From Bacillota bacterium (GTDB lineage Bacteria; Bacillota; UBA4882; UBA10575), in NCBI GenBank assembly GCA_012839115.1, contig DUNX01000102.1, positions 1 to 33,845 on the forward strand: a stretch of DNA of 33,845 nt, given 5' to 3'. How positions within the stretch are numbered: position 1 is the stretch's first letter; the number at the start of each line of letters is the position of its first letter. Shown piece after piece: positions 14,354-22,146 of this stretch. The notes beneath the pieces were generated by a model. That model was not told the origin of the DNA. It saw only the letters and a list, made by a program, of their open reading frames with translations, and ran no database searches. Made by a program: the position numbers and the translations under genes.

Positions 14354-15700
14354 ATGAAAATTGCCGTCATTGGTTGTGGTTATGTAGGACTGGTCACAGC
14401 AGCCTGCCTGGCGGGGTTTGGCCACACGGTCACCGGGGTGGAAAAGGACCCGGCAAAGGTCAACGCTTTAAAAGAGGGGTCGATCCCTTTTTATGAAGAA
14501 GACCTGGCGCCGCTGGTCGCCGGCGGCCTGCGGAAGAGAAAACTCCTTTTCCTGGAGAAAATCGATGAGAGTATTGCCGGGGCGGAAGTAATCTTTATTG
14601 CCGTGGGCACCCCGTCCCTCCGGAACGGCGCGGCGGATCTGCAACAAGTATTCAAGGCCGCAGGGGAGATTGCCCCTTACCTCAAAAAGTATACGGTGAT
14701 TGTGAATAAATCAACCGTCCCCGTGGGCACGGCCAAACGGGTGTGGGAGGCAATCAAGGAAAATCTCACCCGGGAAATCCCTTATGATGTGGTCAGTAAC
14801 CCGGAGTTTCTCCGGGAGGGTAAAGCCGTCAACGATTTTTTCCAGCCGGACCGGGTGGTCGTGGGAACCGGCAGTACCAGGGCACAGCAGGTCATGAAAA
14901 AGGTCTACGCCCGGTTGATCGCCGATGGAACCCCGTTTATCTGGACGACTCCGGAAGCGGCCGAGTTGATTAAATATGCGGCCAATGCCTTCTTGGCCAC
15001 GAAGATCTCCTTCATCAACGAAATTGCCAACCTTTGCGAAGCCGCAAGCGTGGACATTGATACGGTAGCCCGGGGTATGGGCCTTGACAAGCGAATCGGG
15101 GGGGAGTTTCTGCGGGCCGGTCCCGGTTACGGCGGTTCCTGTTTTCCGAAAGACACCAGAGCCCTCGTTCATATTGCCCGCAGCTACGGACAGCGGGTCC
15201 TTATTGTTGAGACCGCGGTTAAAATTAATGAACAGCAGAAAGGCCGTATGGTAAAGAAGATCCGGGGCGCCACCGGCGGTCTCAAAGGGAAGACCATTGC
15301 CCTTTTGGGCATGGCTTTTAAACCCGGTGTCGACGATCTCCGGGAGTCGCCGGCGGTTGCCATTGCCGAACGGCTGTTGGCGGCCGGCGCCAGGCTTCAG
15401 GTCCATGACCCCATGGCGCTGGGAAGGGTAAAAGAGGTCTTTGGGGCCAGGATAAACTGCTGCCAGGACCCGTACGCAGCGGTCACCCGTGCCGACGCCC
15501 TGGTAATCGCCACCGATTGGCCGGAATACCGGAAGCTTGATCTGGCGAGGGTTAAAAAGCTGATGAATACCGGGGATACCCCGGTCTTGCTTGACCTGCG
15601 CAATATCTTTACCCCGCAAGAGGTGCGTGGTTACGGCTTCCGTTATCAGGGCGTAGGGAGAGGCTGGAAAGGTGAACCGGAAAATGGCCTTGAAAAATAA
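14354..15700 (+). CDS. UDP-glucose 6-dehydrogenase (Ugd/TuaD/YtcA-like)
   Basis: 448 residues. It oxidises UDP-glucose to UDP-glucuronate in two NAD+-dependent steps. The N-terminal Rossmann motif is IGCGYVGLVTAACLA. NKSTVPVGTAKRV and the NPEFLREG loop are family signatures, the catalytic cysteine is C263 in GPGYGGSCFPKDTRAL, and GMAFKPGVDDLRESPA opens the C-terminal domain. The length is typical. ATG 14354 follows AAGGGAG. GDP-mannose dehydrogenase is an alternative, but pairing with an epimerase and similarity to YtcA favour UDP-glucose. It overlaps the epimerase gene at its 3' end, so the two are coupled. Confidence 0.94.
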   Translation: MKIAVIGCGYVGLVTAACLAGFGHTVTGVEKDPAKVNALKEGSIPFYEEDLAPLVAGGLRKRKLLFLEKIDESIAGAEVIFIAVGTPSLRNGAADLQQVFKAAGEIAPYLKKYTVIVNKSTVPVGTAKRVWEAIKENLTREIPYDVVSNPEFLREGKAVNDFFQPDRVVVGTGSTRAQQVMKKVYARLIADGTPFIWTTPEAAELIKYAANAFLATKISFINEIANLCEAASVDIDTVARGMGLDKRIGGEFLRAGPGYGGSCFPKDTRALVHIARSYGQRVLIVETAVKINEQQKGRMVKKIRGATGGLKGKTIALLGMAFKPGVDDLRESPAVAIAERLLAAGARLQVHDPMALGRVKEVFGARINCCQDPYAAVTRADALVIATDWPEYRKLDLARVKKLMNTGDTPVLLDLRNIFTPQEVRGYGFRYQGVGRGWKGEPENGLEK

Positions 15701-16706
15701 CCCGCCTGGCGCTATGCCAAAAAAACACGGTTTTTCCGGAAGGAAAATTTTGGTTACCGGCGGCGCCGGTTTTATCGGGTCCCACCTTTGCGAGGCCTTG
15801 CTGGCGCACGGGGCTGAAGTTATCAGCCTTGATAATTTCAGTGACAATTACGCGCCGGCCTTAAAAAGGAAGAATATCAGCGGGCTGCTGAAAGCGGCCG
15901 CGTTCTCTTCTTACCATGGCGATATCAGAGATTATCTCCTGCTGGAGAAGATAAGCAGGCGCCATGCTGTAACCGATATCGTTCACCTTGCCGCCTTGGC
16001 CGGGGTCCGTAAATCGCTCCTGGATCCCCTCGAATATGTTGATGTTGATATCAAAGGCACGGTAAACCTCTTGGAATTTGCGGTAAAGCACGGGATTAAG
16101 CGCTTTATTTTTGCCTCCTCTTCCTCTGTCTACGGCGCCGGTCCCCTGCCTTTCCGGGAGACAGACCGGGTGGACCGGCCGCTCTCTCCTTATGCTGCGG
16201 CAAAGCGGGCCGGGGAACTGTTTTGCCGGGTTTACCACGAGCTTTACCAGATCCCCGTGGCCTGCTTGCGTTTTTTTACCGTCTACGGCCCGCGGCAAAG
16301 GCCCGACATGGCCATTCATTTCTTTACCAGGCTGATTGCCCAGGGTCAAAAGGCGCCGGTCTACGGGTTTGGCAAGGTAAAAAGAGACTTTACCTACATC
16401 AGCGATGTGGTCGACGGGATCATGCGCACCCTTTTAGCGCCTTTTTCCTACGACCTGTTTAACCTAGGCAGTGCCGAGGCCACCTCTGTCAACCGGCTAG
16501 TGGCGATGATCAGTAAAGAATTGGGGAAAAAGCCGTTGCTTACCCATTATCCTTTGCAGCCGGGAGATGTCCCGGCAACCTTGGCCGATTTGGGTCATTC
16601 CTATGAAATTCTTGGTTATAAGCCCAAGGTTTCTTTGGCTGAGGGGATCAAAAGGTTCGTCGCCTGGTTTCGCCGGCGCGGCTGGGAATACGCCTGGCAG
16701 AATTGA
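15684..16706 (+). CDS. NAD-dependent sugar-nucleotide epimerase (UDP-glucuronate 4-epimerase, YtcB-like)
   Basis: About 340 residues of the extended short-chain dehydrogenase family. The NAD motif is VTGGAGFIGSHLCEAL, catalytic Ser lies in SSSSVYG, and Tyr/Lys in PYAAAKRAGE (YxxxK). CLRFFTVYGPRQRPDMAIHFF is characteristic of uronate epimerases. With the dehydrogenase just upstream, conversion of UDP-glucuronate to UDP-galacturonate is likely. ATG 15684 is chosen (AAAGGTG nine bases upstream); GTG 15672 is possible. It overlaps the preceding gene by 17 bp. A GC hairpin follows at 16721. Confidence 0.92.
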   Translation: MALKNNPPGAMPKKHGFSGRKILVTGGAGFIGSHLCEALLAHGAEVISLDNFSDNYAPALKRKNISGLLKAAAFSSYHGDIRDYLLLEKISRRHAVTDIVHLAALAGVRKSLLDPLEYVDVDIKGTVNLLEFAVKHGIKRFIFASSSSVYGAGPLPFRETDRVDRPLSPYAAAKRAGELFCRVYHELYQIPVACLRFFTVYGPRQRPDMAIHFFTRLIAQGQKAPVYGFGKVKRDFTYISDVVDGIMRTLLAPFSYDLFNLGSAEATSVNRLVAMISKELGKKPLLTHYPLQPGDVPATLADLGHSYEILGYKPKVSLAEGIKRFVAWFRRRGWEYAWQN

Positions 16707-16720
16707 CTCGTGTCCTGGAT

Positions 16721-16746
16721 TATGGCGCGCGGGTGCGCGCGCCATA
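16721..16746 (+). terminator. GC-rich hairpin after the epimerase gene, weak terminator
   Basis: A perfect 10-bp stem TATGGCGCGC (16721-16730) with GCGCGCCATA (16737-16746), loop GGGTGC, stands 15 bp after the stop. Only a short T run (TTTAATGTTG) follows, so termination is likely but not certain. Confidence 0.5.
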
Positions 16747-16753
16747 TTTAATG

Positions 16754-16781
16754 TTGTGAAATAGGGAATTTGATCTATAAT
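16754..16781 (+). promoter_or_regulatory. Candidate promoter upstream of the YjbQ gene
   Basis: TTGTGA (16754-16759), 16-bp spacer, TATAAT (16776-16781), followed by more TA-rich sequence. It is the only good promoter-like sequence in this gap. Confidence 0.45.
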
Positions 16782-17039
16782 ATATAATATATCTTGGTGA
16801 GCCAATCCCGTTCTCACGCACCGGTTGTTCACGTGCGTTCCCTTTCCAGTATTTTTGAGCCGGACCGGTTCGCGCGCCCGTTTATTTGCATGCGTGTTGC
16901 CATTTTGACCCTCTGACCCACAGCTTAGGAGTCCGGATACCCGGTATTCATATGCGCGTGTTGTTGTTTCCGGAGAGACAAGTTCATGCCCGTAATGGCA
17001 CGGAGTAAGTAAAAGAAGAAAGAACACAAGAGAAGGGGG

Positions 17040-17447
17040 ATGATTCAGATCTGGCACGAGTTGAGTTTTTCCACAAGAAGGCAGGTGGATTTTTACGAAA
17101 TCACCGGTGCACTCCAGGAGGACCTTCGCCGGAGCAAAGTCCAAAACGGGGTGGGATTTTTGCTCGTCCCGCATACTACTGCTGGTCTGACCATCAATGA
17201 AAACGCCGATCCCGATGTGGTCCATGACCTGATTGTTGCCCTTGACCGGCTGGCGCCCGCCTCCGGTGAGTACCGGCATAGGGAGGGAAACTCGCCGGCG
17301 CATATAAAAGCCTCTTTAATGGGGCCTTCCCTGACCTTGCCGGTTGTCGACGGCGAGCTCCGCCTGGGGACATGGCAAGGGGTTTACCTTTGTGAATTTG
17401 ACGGTCCCCGCCGCCGTCGTTTATTCGTCAAATGGCAGGAAGGGTAG
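17040..17447 (+). CDS. YjbQ family protein (UPF0047; secondary thiamine-phosphate synthase)
   Basis: 135 residues, the usual length. Family signatures are PHTTAGLTINENADPDV, HREGNSPAHIKASLMG and LGTWQGVYLCEFDGPRRR; the conserved His residues form the presumed metal-dependent active site. Members have weak thiamine-phosphate synthase activity in E. coli; the physiological role is unsettled. ATG 17040 sits directly behind AAGGGGG, a tight but workable SD. The stop is immediately adjacent to the TTG start of the RseC-like gene, so the two are probably cotranscribed. Confidence 0.92.
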   Translation: MIQIWHELSFSTRRQVDFYEITGALQEDLRRSKVQNGVGFLLVPHTTAGLTINENADPDVVHDLIVALDRLAPASGEYRHREGNSPAHIKASLMGPSLTLPVVDGELRLGTWQGVYLCEFDGPRRRRLFVKWQEG

Positions 17448-17984
17448 TTGAATACTTACATAGCCTTGCCCGTAAGCTTTATCGCAGTGGCGGAAGAGGA
17501 GAAAGGGGGAAAAGAGAATTTGGGGAGGGAGAACGGGTATCTGCGGGCCGAAGCCCGCGTGACTGCCGTGGGAAAAAATACGGTCCGGGTCCGTTTTCGT
17601 CGCTCATCCGCCTGTGCCACATCTTGCAAAAATTGCGGGGGTTGCAGCATAATGGGGAATCTTGAGACCGAGGTTTCCCTCCCGGCTCCTCCTGGACGCT
17701 GTCTGCAACCGGGCGACCGGGTGTGGGTGGGGATGGAGAAATCCGGTTTTCTCCGGGGTATTTTCTTGCTCTACCTGGTTCCGCTTATTTTTTTCTTTGG
17801 CGGGTACGCAGCGGCAGACTACCTCTTTTCCCGCCTGGGCCTTTCCGGACTGGGGGAGGCCGGAGGGGCGCTGGCCGGTTTTTCCCTAATGGCTTTGGCA
17901 TTCCTTCTCATCAGGAAGCTTGACCGCCGCCTGGCGGGTACCGGCCGTTACCGGTTGCTGATCATCGATGACAGGGAGAAATAG
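17448..17984 (+). CDS. RseC/MucC-like redox-associated membrane protein
   Basis: Up to 178 residues. The N-terminal soluble domain has the RseC pattern (ARVTAVGKNTVRVRFRR) and a cysteine cluster C56-x3-C60-x2-C63-x2-C66 that could hold an iron-sulfur cluster. GDRVWVGMEKSGFLRG leads into two membrane helices (about 104-125 and 137-158). RseC proteins act in the SoxR-reducing system with Rnf-type complexes in proteobacteria; here no Rnf genes are nearby, so the role is unknown. The start is uncertain: TTG 17448 has AGGAAGGG close upstream, and internal GTG 17487 or TTG 17520 would give a shorter N-terminus closer to the family. Confidence 0.8.
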   Translation: MNTYIALPVSFIAVAEEEKGGKENLGRENGYLRAEARVTAVGKNTVRVRFRRSSACATSCKNCGGCSIMGNLETEVSLPAPPGRCLQPGDRVWVGMEKSGFLRGIFLLYLVPLIFFFGGYAAADYLFSRLGLSGLGEAGGALAGFSLMALAFLLIRKLDRRLAGTGRYRLLIIDDREK

Positions 17985-18105
17985 GGAGGAAAGGAAAGAT
18001 TTTAAACTGGAAAAGGAAAAGATGGGAAATAAATATTCTTAAGCATCTGGAATCCATAAATTTGCCGGTATTTATCACTGGCGCCGGCCAATTTTTTGTG
18101 GTAGA

Positions 18106-18121
18106 TTGACATCGATGACAA
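18106..18121. promoter_or_regulatory. LacI-type operator upstream of the LacI-family gene
   Basis: TTGACATCGATGACAA is a 16-bp palindrome with a central CG, symmetric at 14 of 16 positions, the shape expected for LacI/GalR repressors. It lies 19 bp before ATG 18141, consistent with autoregulation. An 11-bp match to its core (CATCGATGACA) occurs at 17963-17973 inside the end of the RseC-like gene, 143 bp upstream, and may be an auxiliary site or chance. Confidence 0.6.
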
Positions 18122-18140
18122 ACTGCCCCGGAGGGATAAA

Positions 18141-19208
18141 ATGGCTACTATTTACGATGTGGCGAAAAAAGCCGGTGTTTCTCCAAAGACGGTTTCCCGC
18201 GTGATTAATGGCAACAGGCATGTGCGCGAAGAGACAAAAAATAAGGTTTTGGAAGCCATCCGCCTGCTTGATTATTATCCCCATGCCATCGCCAAAAGCC
18301 TTAAACAGAAGACCACCAATAATGTGGGTTATGTTGTTCCTTACGGTTCGGATTTTGTTTTTCGCGACCCGGGCCAGTTGGAACAGTTAAAAGGCGCCCA
18401 TAATGTCCTCACCGGCGAAGACTACAATTTGATTCTCTCGGTCCCCAATAGCGGCCGGGAAGCGCTTTTTGAAGTCAACAGGCTCTTGAAGCATAGGGAA
18501 GTGGACGGGTTGATCCTTTACGCCATGGAGGGAGTGGAAACCCTAGCCAAGGATTTTGAGGAAAAGGGTTTATCCTATGTTTCATTGGGGAAATGTTACC
18601 CGGAGCAGGAATATAATTTTGTGGAGATCGATGCTCCTTCCGGCGGGTATTTGGCCACAAAGTACCTGCTCAGCCTGGGACACCGCTGGATTGGGTTTAT
18701 TACTGAACCGGCGCGGTTTTTGGCCCCCGATAAACAAAGCATGATTGCGGGCTGTTTGAAAGCCTATGCAGAGGCGGGTTTGGAATTCCCCCACCACCTG
18801 GTATTGGAGGGGGACTATACCGTGAACTTTGCTGAACAGGCCGCAGGATGGTTTTTAAGCAAGGATCCAGGTCCGACAGCGATCTTTTGCGCCAGTGACC
18901 CGATGGCCTGGGGGCTTATGAGGGGACTACGCAAGGAGGGGTTGACCCCCGGCGTTGAAATCGACCTTATGGCCGGGGATGATCTCCCTTTCAGCAGGGC
19001 TATCGAACCGGATCTCAGTGCCGTCAATTCCAGACTCCATGAACTTGGCGCCGAAGCCGCCGAGATGCTCTTGGTTATCCTGCGAAAGAAGCGGGAGATT
19101 GGAACAAGGGCGAAGCTTCCTGGGCGCTATCTCCGGAGTGAACTGGTGATCCGCGGGACGACCACCGGGCATGCTGCCAAAAGGGAAGCAGCCGGTCTCC
19201 GCCGGTGA
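18141..19208 (+). CDS. LacI-family transcriptional regulator
   Basis: 355 residues. The N-terminal LacI helix-turn-helix is textbook: ATIYDVAKKAGVSPKTVSRVINGNRHV, then the hinge helix region with HAIAKSLKQKTTN. The rest is a periplasmic-binding-protein-like sensor domain (VGYVVPY, REVDGLILYAMEG, TAIFCASDPMAWGLMRGL, VNSRLHELGAEAAEML). ATG 18141 follows GGAGGG at five bases. The next gene on the same strand is cellobiose phosphorylase, so cellobiose or a related disaccharide is a plausible inducer. No second obvious operator copy was found directly in front of the phosphorylase gene. Confidence 0.95.
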   Translation: MATIYDVAKKAGVSPKTVSRVINGNRHVREETKNKVLEAIRLLDYYPHAIAKSLKQKTTNNVGYVVPYGSDFVFRDPGQLEQLKGAHNVLTGEDYNLILSVPNSGREALFEVNRLLKHREVDGLILYAMEGVETLAKDFEEKGLSYVSLGKCYPEQEYNFVEIDAPSGGYLATKYLLSLGHRWIGFITEPARFLAPDKQSMIAGCLKAYAEAGLEFPHHLVLEGDYTVNFAEQAAGWFLSKDPGPTAIFCASDPMAWGLMRGLRKEGLTPGVEIDLMAGDDLPFSRAIEPDLSAVNSRLHELGAEAAEMLLVILRKKREIGTRAKLPGRYLRSELVIRGTTTGHAAKREAAGLRR

Positions 19209-19334
19209 CTTCGCAACTGTACCTAATGATTTCACACCTGTACCGCCCGGCGCCTGCGCTCCGACTCCCGGTAACGGGTAACGGGCAATCAGCCCTTTTC
19301 TGGGCAATATAAAATTTGAAAGGAGATTACCGCC

Positions 19335-21773
19335 TTGCAATTCGGTTATTTTGACGATGCCAACAGAGAGTACGTGATCACCACCCCACAGACGCCTTTC
19401 CCCTGGATTAATTACCTGGGAACACAGGATTTTTTTGGACTGATCTCCCATACCGGCGGCGGTTATTGCTTTTACAAGGACGCCCGGTTACGGCGGATTA
19501 CCCGGTACCGGTATAATAATATGCCGCCGGATTCCGGCGGGCGTTATTTTTACCTTTATGAAGGCGGGAAAGTCTGGTCGCCCGCCTGGCGCCCGGTCAA
19601 GGCCGGGCTGGACCATTTTGAATGCCGTCACGGTCTGGGCTATACGAAGATCCAGGGGAGCAAAGACCGGATCAAGACGGAGATCCTGTTCTTTGTCCCA
19701 CCGGACCGGAATTGCGAGGTACACCGGGTCCGCATCACGAACCTGCGGGAGACCGCCGCTTCGCTAAAGCTTTTTTCTTTGGTGGAATTCTGTCTCTGGA
19801 ACGCCTTTGACGATATGACCAATTACCAGCGGAACCTGAACACCGGCGAAGTAGAGGTGGAGGAGGGCGTAATTTACCACAAGACCGAGTACAGGGAACG
19901 CCGGAACCATTATGCTTTTTACGGGGTTAACCACCAGCCTGCCGGTTTTGATACTGACCGGGAGACGTTTTTCGGGCCGGATAACGGGTTTGCGGAACCC
20001 CGGGCGGTAAAAGAGGGAACCCCCGGCAATTCGCTGGCGGAGGGTTGGTCGCCCATTGCCGCCCATTGCTTGGAGGTAAACCTCGCCCCCGGGGAGTCCC
20101 GGGACCTCATCTTTGTTCTCGGTTACGCGGAGAACCCTCCGGAAGAAAAATGGGAGAAACCCGGAGTGATCAATAAAAGCGTCGCCCGGCGCATGCTTGA
20201 GGAGTTTTCCAGTAGCGCCCGGGTGGAAGAGGCCTTGGAGGAATTGAAAGGTTACTGGCAGGAGCTTCTGTCGGTGTTCGAGGTCCAGACCCCGGATGAC
20301 AAGTTCAACCGGATGGTGAATTTCTGGAATCCCTACCAGTGTATGGTCACTTTTAACCTGGCCCGCAGCGCCTCGCTGTTTGAGTCGGGGATCAGCCGCG
20401 GGATCGGGTTTCGCGACTCGAACCAGGATTGCCTGGGGGCGGCGTGCCTCATCCCTGACCGGGTCAGGGAACGGATTCTGGATTTGGCGGCCACCCAGTT
20501 TCCGGACGGCAGCGCCTACCACCAGTACCAGCCGTTGACAAAAAGAGGGAATGCCGATGTTGGCAGCGGTTTTAATGATGACCCGCTCTGGCTCCTCTAT
20601 TCGGTGATCGGGTATATCAAAGAGACCGGCGATTATAGTATCCTCGAGGAAGAGGTGCCTTTTAATAACAACCCGGAGCAAGTCGCCACCCTGCATGAGC
20701 ATTTGCGCCGGTCGTTGCAGCATGTCCGGGACAACCTGGGCCCCCACGGCCTGCCGTTGATTGGCCGTGCCGACTGGAATGACTGCCTTAACCTGAATAC
20801 CTTCTCCGACGACCCGGATGAATCGTTCCAAAGCGGCAAATTCCGGGGAGGGCGGACGGCGGAGTCGGTCTTTATCGCCGCAATGTTTGTTGAGATTACC
20901 GCGCAATACGCGGAGGTCTGCCGGCGTTTGCACTTGGAAGAGGAGGCGGCGGCAGTGGAAGAAGAGGGCCGGCGGATGCGGGAGACGGTGATGAAGTACG
21001 GTTTTGACGGCGAGTGGTTTCTCCGGGCTTATGACGACAGCGGGCGCAAGGTGGGGAGCAAGGAGAATAAGGAAGGGCGGATCTTCCTCGAACCGCAAGG
21101 CTTTTGCGTTATGGCGGGGATCGGTATGGAGGACGGGTCGGCCTTGAAGGCCCTGGAGTCGGTGAAAAAACACCTTGCTACCGACTATGGGATCGAACTG
21201 CACGGCCCGGCCTTTACTTATTACCGCCGGGAGATGGGGGAGATCACTTCTTATCCGCCGGGGTATAAGGAGAATGCCGGGATCTTCTCTCATGCCAATC
21301 CCTGGGTGATTATTGCCGAGACAAAGCTGGACCGGGCGGAGGAGGCCTTTGCCTATTACCGGAAGATTACCCCTGCCTACCGGGAAGATTCTCTTGACCT
21401 GTATAAAATGGAGCCGTATGTCTATGCGCAGATGATTGCCGGTTCCGCTGCCCGCCGGCACGGCGAGGCGAAAAACTCCTGGCTGACCGGGACCGCCGCC
21501 TGGAGTTATGTGGCTGCTACCCAATACTTGCTGGGTATCCGCCCGGATTTTGACGGGCTGGTGGTGGATCCCTGCCTCCCGGCGGGGCTTAAGGAGGTCC
21601 GGGTTTTCCGGAAGTTCCGCGGGGCCGAGTACCGTATTCATATCAATAACCGGCGTTCCGGCGCGTACCGGCTGGTGGTCAATGGTAAGGAGATCCAAGG
21701 CAAGACCATTCCGCCGGCGGCGGCCGGGGAGACGGTAGAGGTTTACTGCGAGACAGGAAGCAGCAGGGTGTAG
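19335..21773 (+). CDS. Cellobiose phosphorylase (glycoside hydrolase family 94)
   Basis: 812 residues, matching the roughly 811 of clostridial cellobiose phosphorylases. It cleaves cellobiose with phosphate to glucose 1-phosphate and glucose in the cytoplasm. The N-terminus [27 protein letters not shown] and [16 protein letters not shown] are close to the Clostridium thermocellum enzyme as remembered. The (alpha/alpha)6 domain carries RDSNQD and GRADWNDC, where D483 is the likely general acid. Chitobiose phosphorylase is a related alternative, judged less likely. The start is TTG 19335: AAAGGAG lies nine bases upstream and the product begins exactly where the family does. It follows the LacI-family gene by 126 bp and no signal peptide is present. 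Confidence 0.93.
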   Translation: MQFGYFDDANREYVITTPQTPFPWINYLGTQDFFGLISHTGGGYCFYKDARLRRITRYRYNNMPPDSGGRYFYLYEGGKVWSPAWRPVKAGLDHFECRHGLGYTKIQGSKDRIKTEILFFVPPDRNCEVHRVRITNLRETAASLKLFSLVEFCLWNAFDDMTNYQRNLNTGEVEVEEGVIYHKTEYRERRNHYAFYGVNHQPAGFDTDRETFFGPDNGFAEPRAVKEGTPGNSLAEGWSPIAAHCLEVNLAPGESRDLIFVLGYAENPPEEKWEKPGVINKSVARRMLEEFSSSARVEEALEELKGYWQELLSVFEVQTPDDKFNRMVNFWNPYQCMVTFNLARSASLFESGISRGIGFRDSNQDCLGAACLIPDRVRERILDLAATQFPDGSAYHQYQPLTKRGNADVGSGFNDDPLWLLYSVIGYIKETGDYSILEEEVPFNNNPEQVATLHEHLRRSLQHVRDNLGPHGLPLIGRADWNDCLNLNTFSDDPDESFQSGKFRGGRTAESVFIAAMFVEITAQYAEVCRRLHLEEEAAAVEEEGRRMRETVMKYGFDGEWFLRAYDDSGRKVGSKENKEGRIFLEPQGFCVMAGIGMEDGSALKALESVKKHLATDYGIELHGPAFTYYRREMGEITSYPPGYKENAGIFSHANPWVIIAETKLDRAEEAFAYYRKITPAYREDSLDLYKMEPYVYAQMIAGSAARRHGEAKNSWLTGTAAWSYVAATQYLLGIRPDFDGLVVDPCLPAGLKEVRVFRKFRGAEYRIHINNRRSGAYRLVVNGKEIQGKTIPPAAAGETVEVYCETGSSRV

Positions 21774-21899
21774 TGTAGAGTAGGGAGGACTGACGGTTTT
21801 TTGCCGGATTGCCGGCAGACACGGCGGCGCGCGCGTATGCGCGCGAATCACCGGCGCATGACGTCGTTACTCGGTGCGGGCGGTGCTCGAAACCGGCGT

Positions 21900-22034
21900 G
21901 GTCACCGGGAAACCGGGACCAAGGAATCCGGCCGAGCTGCTAAGGCTCGGTGGGAAGGAAACCGGGTATGGGCCAGCCGGCAATCCGGCAAGGGCAGCCC
22001 CCCGGCGCGCTGGGGTTGAGCGCCGGGCTGGGCC
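21900..22034. ncRNA. Candidate structured RNA, strand uncertain
   Basis: Four stable hairpins occur in about 130 bp. 21900-21920: GGTC/GACC and CCGG/CCGG with one bulged A and a GAAA tetraloop. 21932-21950: CCGAGC/GCTCGG. 21976-21989: GCCGG/CCGGC with loop CAAT. 22001-22027: CCCGGCGC/GCGCCGGG. GGGCCAGCC (21970-21978) can pair imperfectly with GGCTGGGCC (22026-22034), closing hairpins three and four into a multibranch structure. The GAAA loop favours the plus strand. No match to a known RNA was recognised. Confidence 0.35.
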
Positions 22035-22104
22035 TATTTTGGGTGCTTTATTCCAACGGGGCACTTGAACACGAACGACGCTGGTCTCCAACGGCATGCT
22101 TTAG

Positions 22105-22146
22105 GTACGAGTGACGAGCGACGAGTACCGAGTACCGAGTGCCGAG
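22105..22146. repeat. Heptamer tandem repeat, six copies
   Basis: Six consecutive 7-mers of form NNVCGAG (GTACGAG, TGACGAG, CGACGAG, TACCGAG, TACCGAG, TGCCGAG) end exactly at the SpoIIP stop codon at 22147-22149. It is a degenerate microsatellite, three copies with an ACGAG core followed by three with a CCGAG core. Confidence 0.85.

Larger units (their letters stand above)
16707..17039. other. 333-bp intergenic region
   Basis: From left to right it contains the hairpin 16721-16746, a candidate promoter (16754-16781), a small hairpin ACGCAC/GTGCGT (16816-16821 with 16833-16838), more CG-alternating words around 16870-16895 and 16951-16961, and then A-rich DNA leading to the YjbQ start. No gene or known riboswitch is recognised. 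If the promoter is right, the YjbQ mRNA has a long leader of about 250 nt. Confidence 0.5.
21774..22146. other. 373-bp convergent intergenic region with hairpins and a repeat
   Basis: Between the phosphorylase stop and the SpoIIP stop. It contains a CG-alternating hairpin (21828-21834 with 21839-21845, loop GTAT), the hairpin cluster at 21900-22034 listed separately, and a heptamer tandem repeat at 22105-22146. Several frames are open for 60 to 76 codons because of the high GC, but none has an SD with a family-like product. Confidence 0.55.

Noticed and set aside
14711-15847. 378-codon minus-strand frame over the UDP-glucose dehydrogenase gene
   Set aside because: Shadow of a real gene with intact catalytic motifs on the plus strand.
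16754-16775. Rex operator at TTGTGAAATAG
   Set aside because: Only the left half matches TTGTGAA; the right half lacks TTCACAA.
16497-17303. 268-codon minus-strand frame spanning the gap before YjbQ
   Set aside because: It crosses the epimerase end, a terminator-like hairpin and the YjbQ start; the product is unrelated to known proteins and lacks an SD.
18106-18111. TTGACA as a -35 box for the LacI-family gene
   Set aside because: No -10-like hexamer 16-18 bp downstream; the sequence is better explained as half of a palindromic operator.
19764-21851. 695-codon open frame on the minus strand over the phosphorylase gene
   Set aside because: It is the complement of a well-supported GH94 gene; the product has no family features and no SD. 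High GC at third positions keeps it open.
21880-21990. Cobalamin riboswitch
   Set aside because: A few short words appear in the right order, but the conserved CCCGCAACTG-type core and the GACCTGCC end are missing, and no cobalamin gene follows.
21874-22068. 64-codon plus-strand frame over the hairpin cluster
   Set aside because: GTG start without SD; the sequence is dominated by hairpins, and other frames are equally open.
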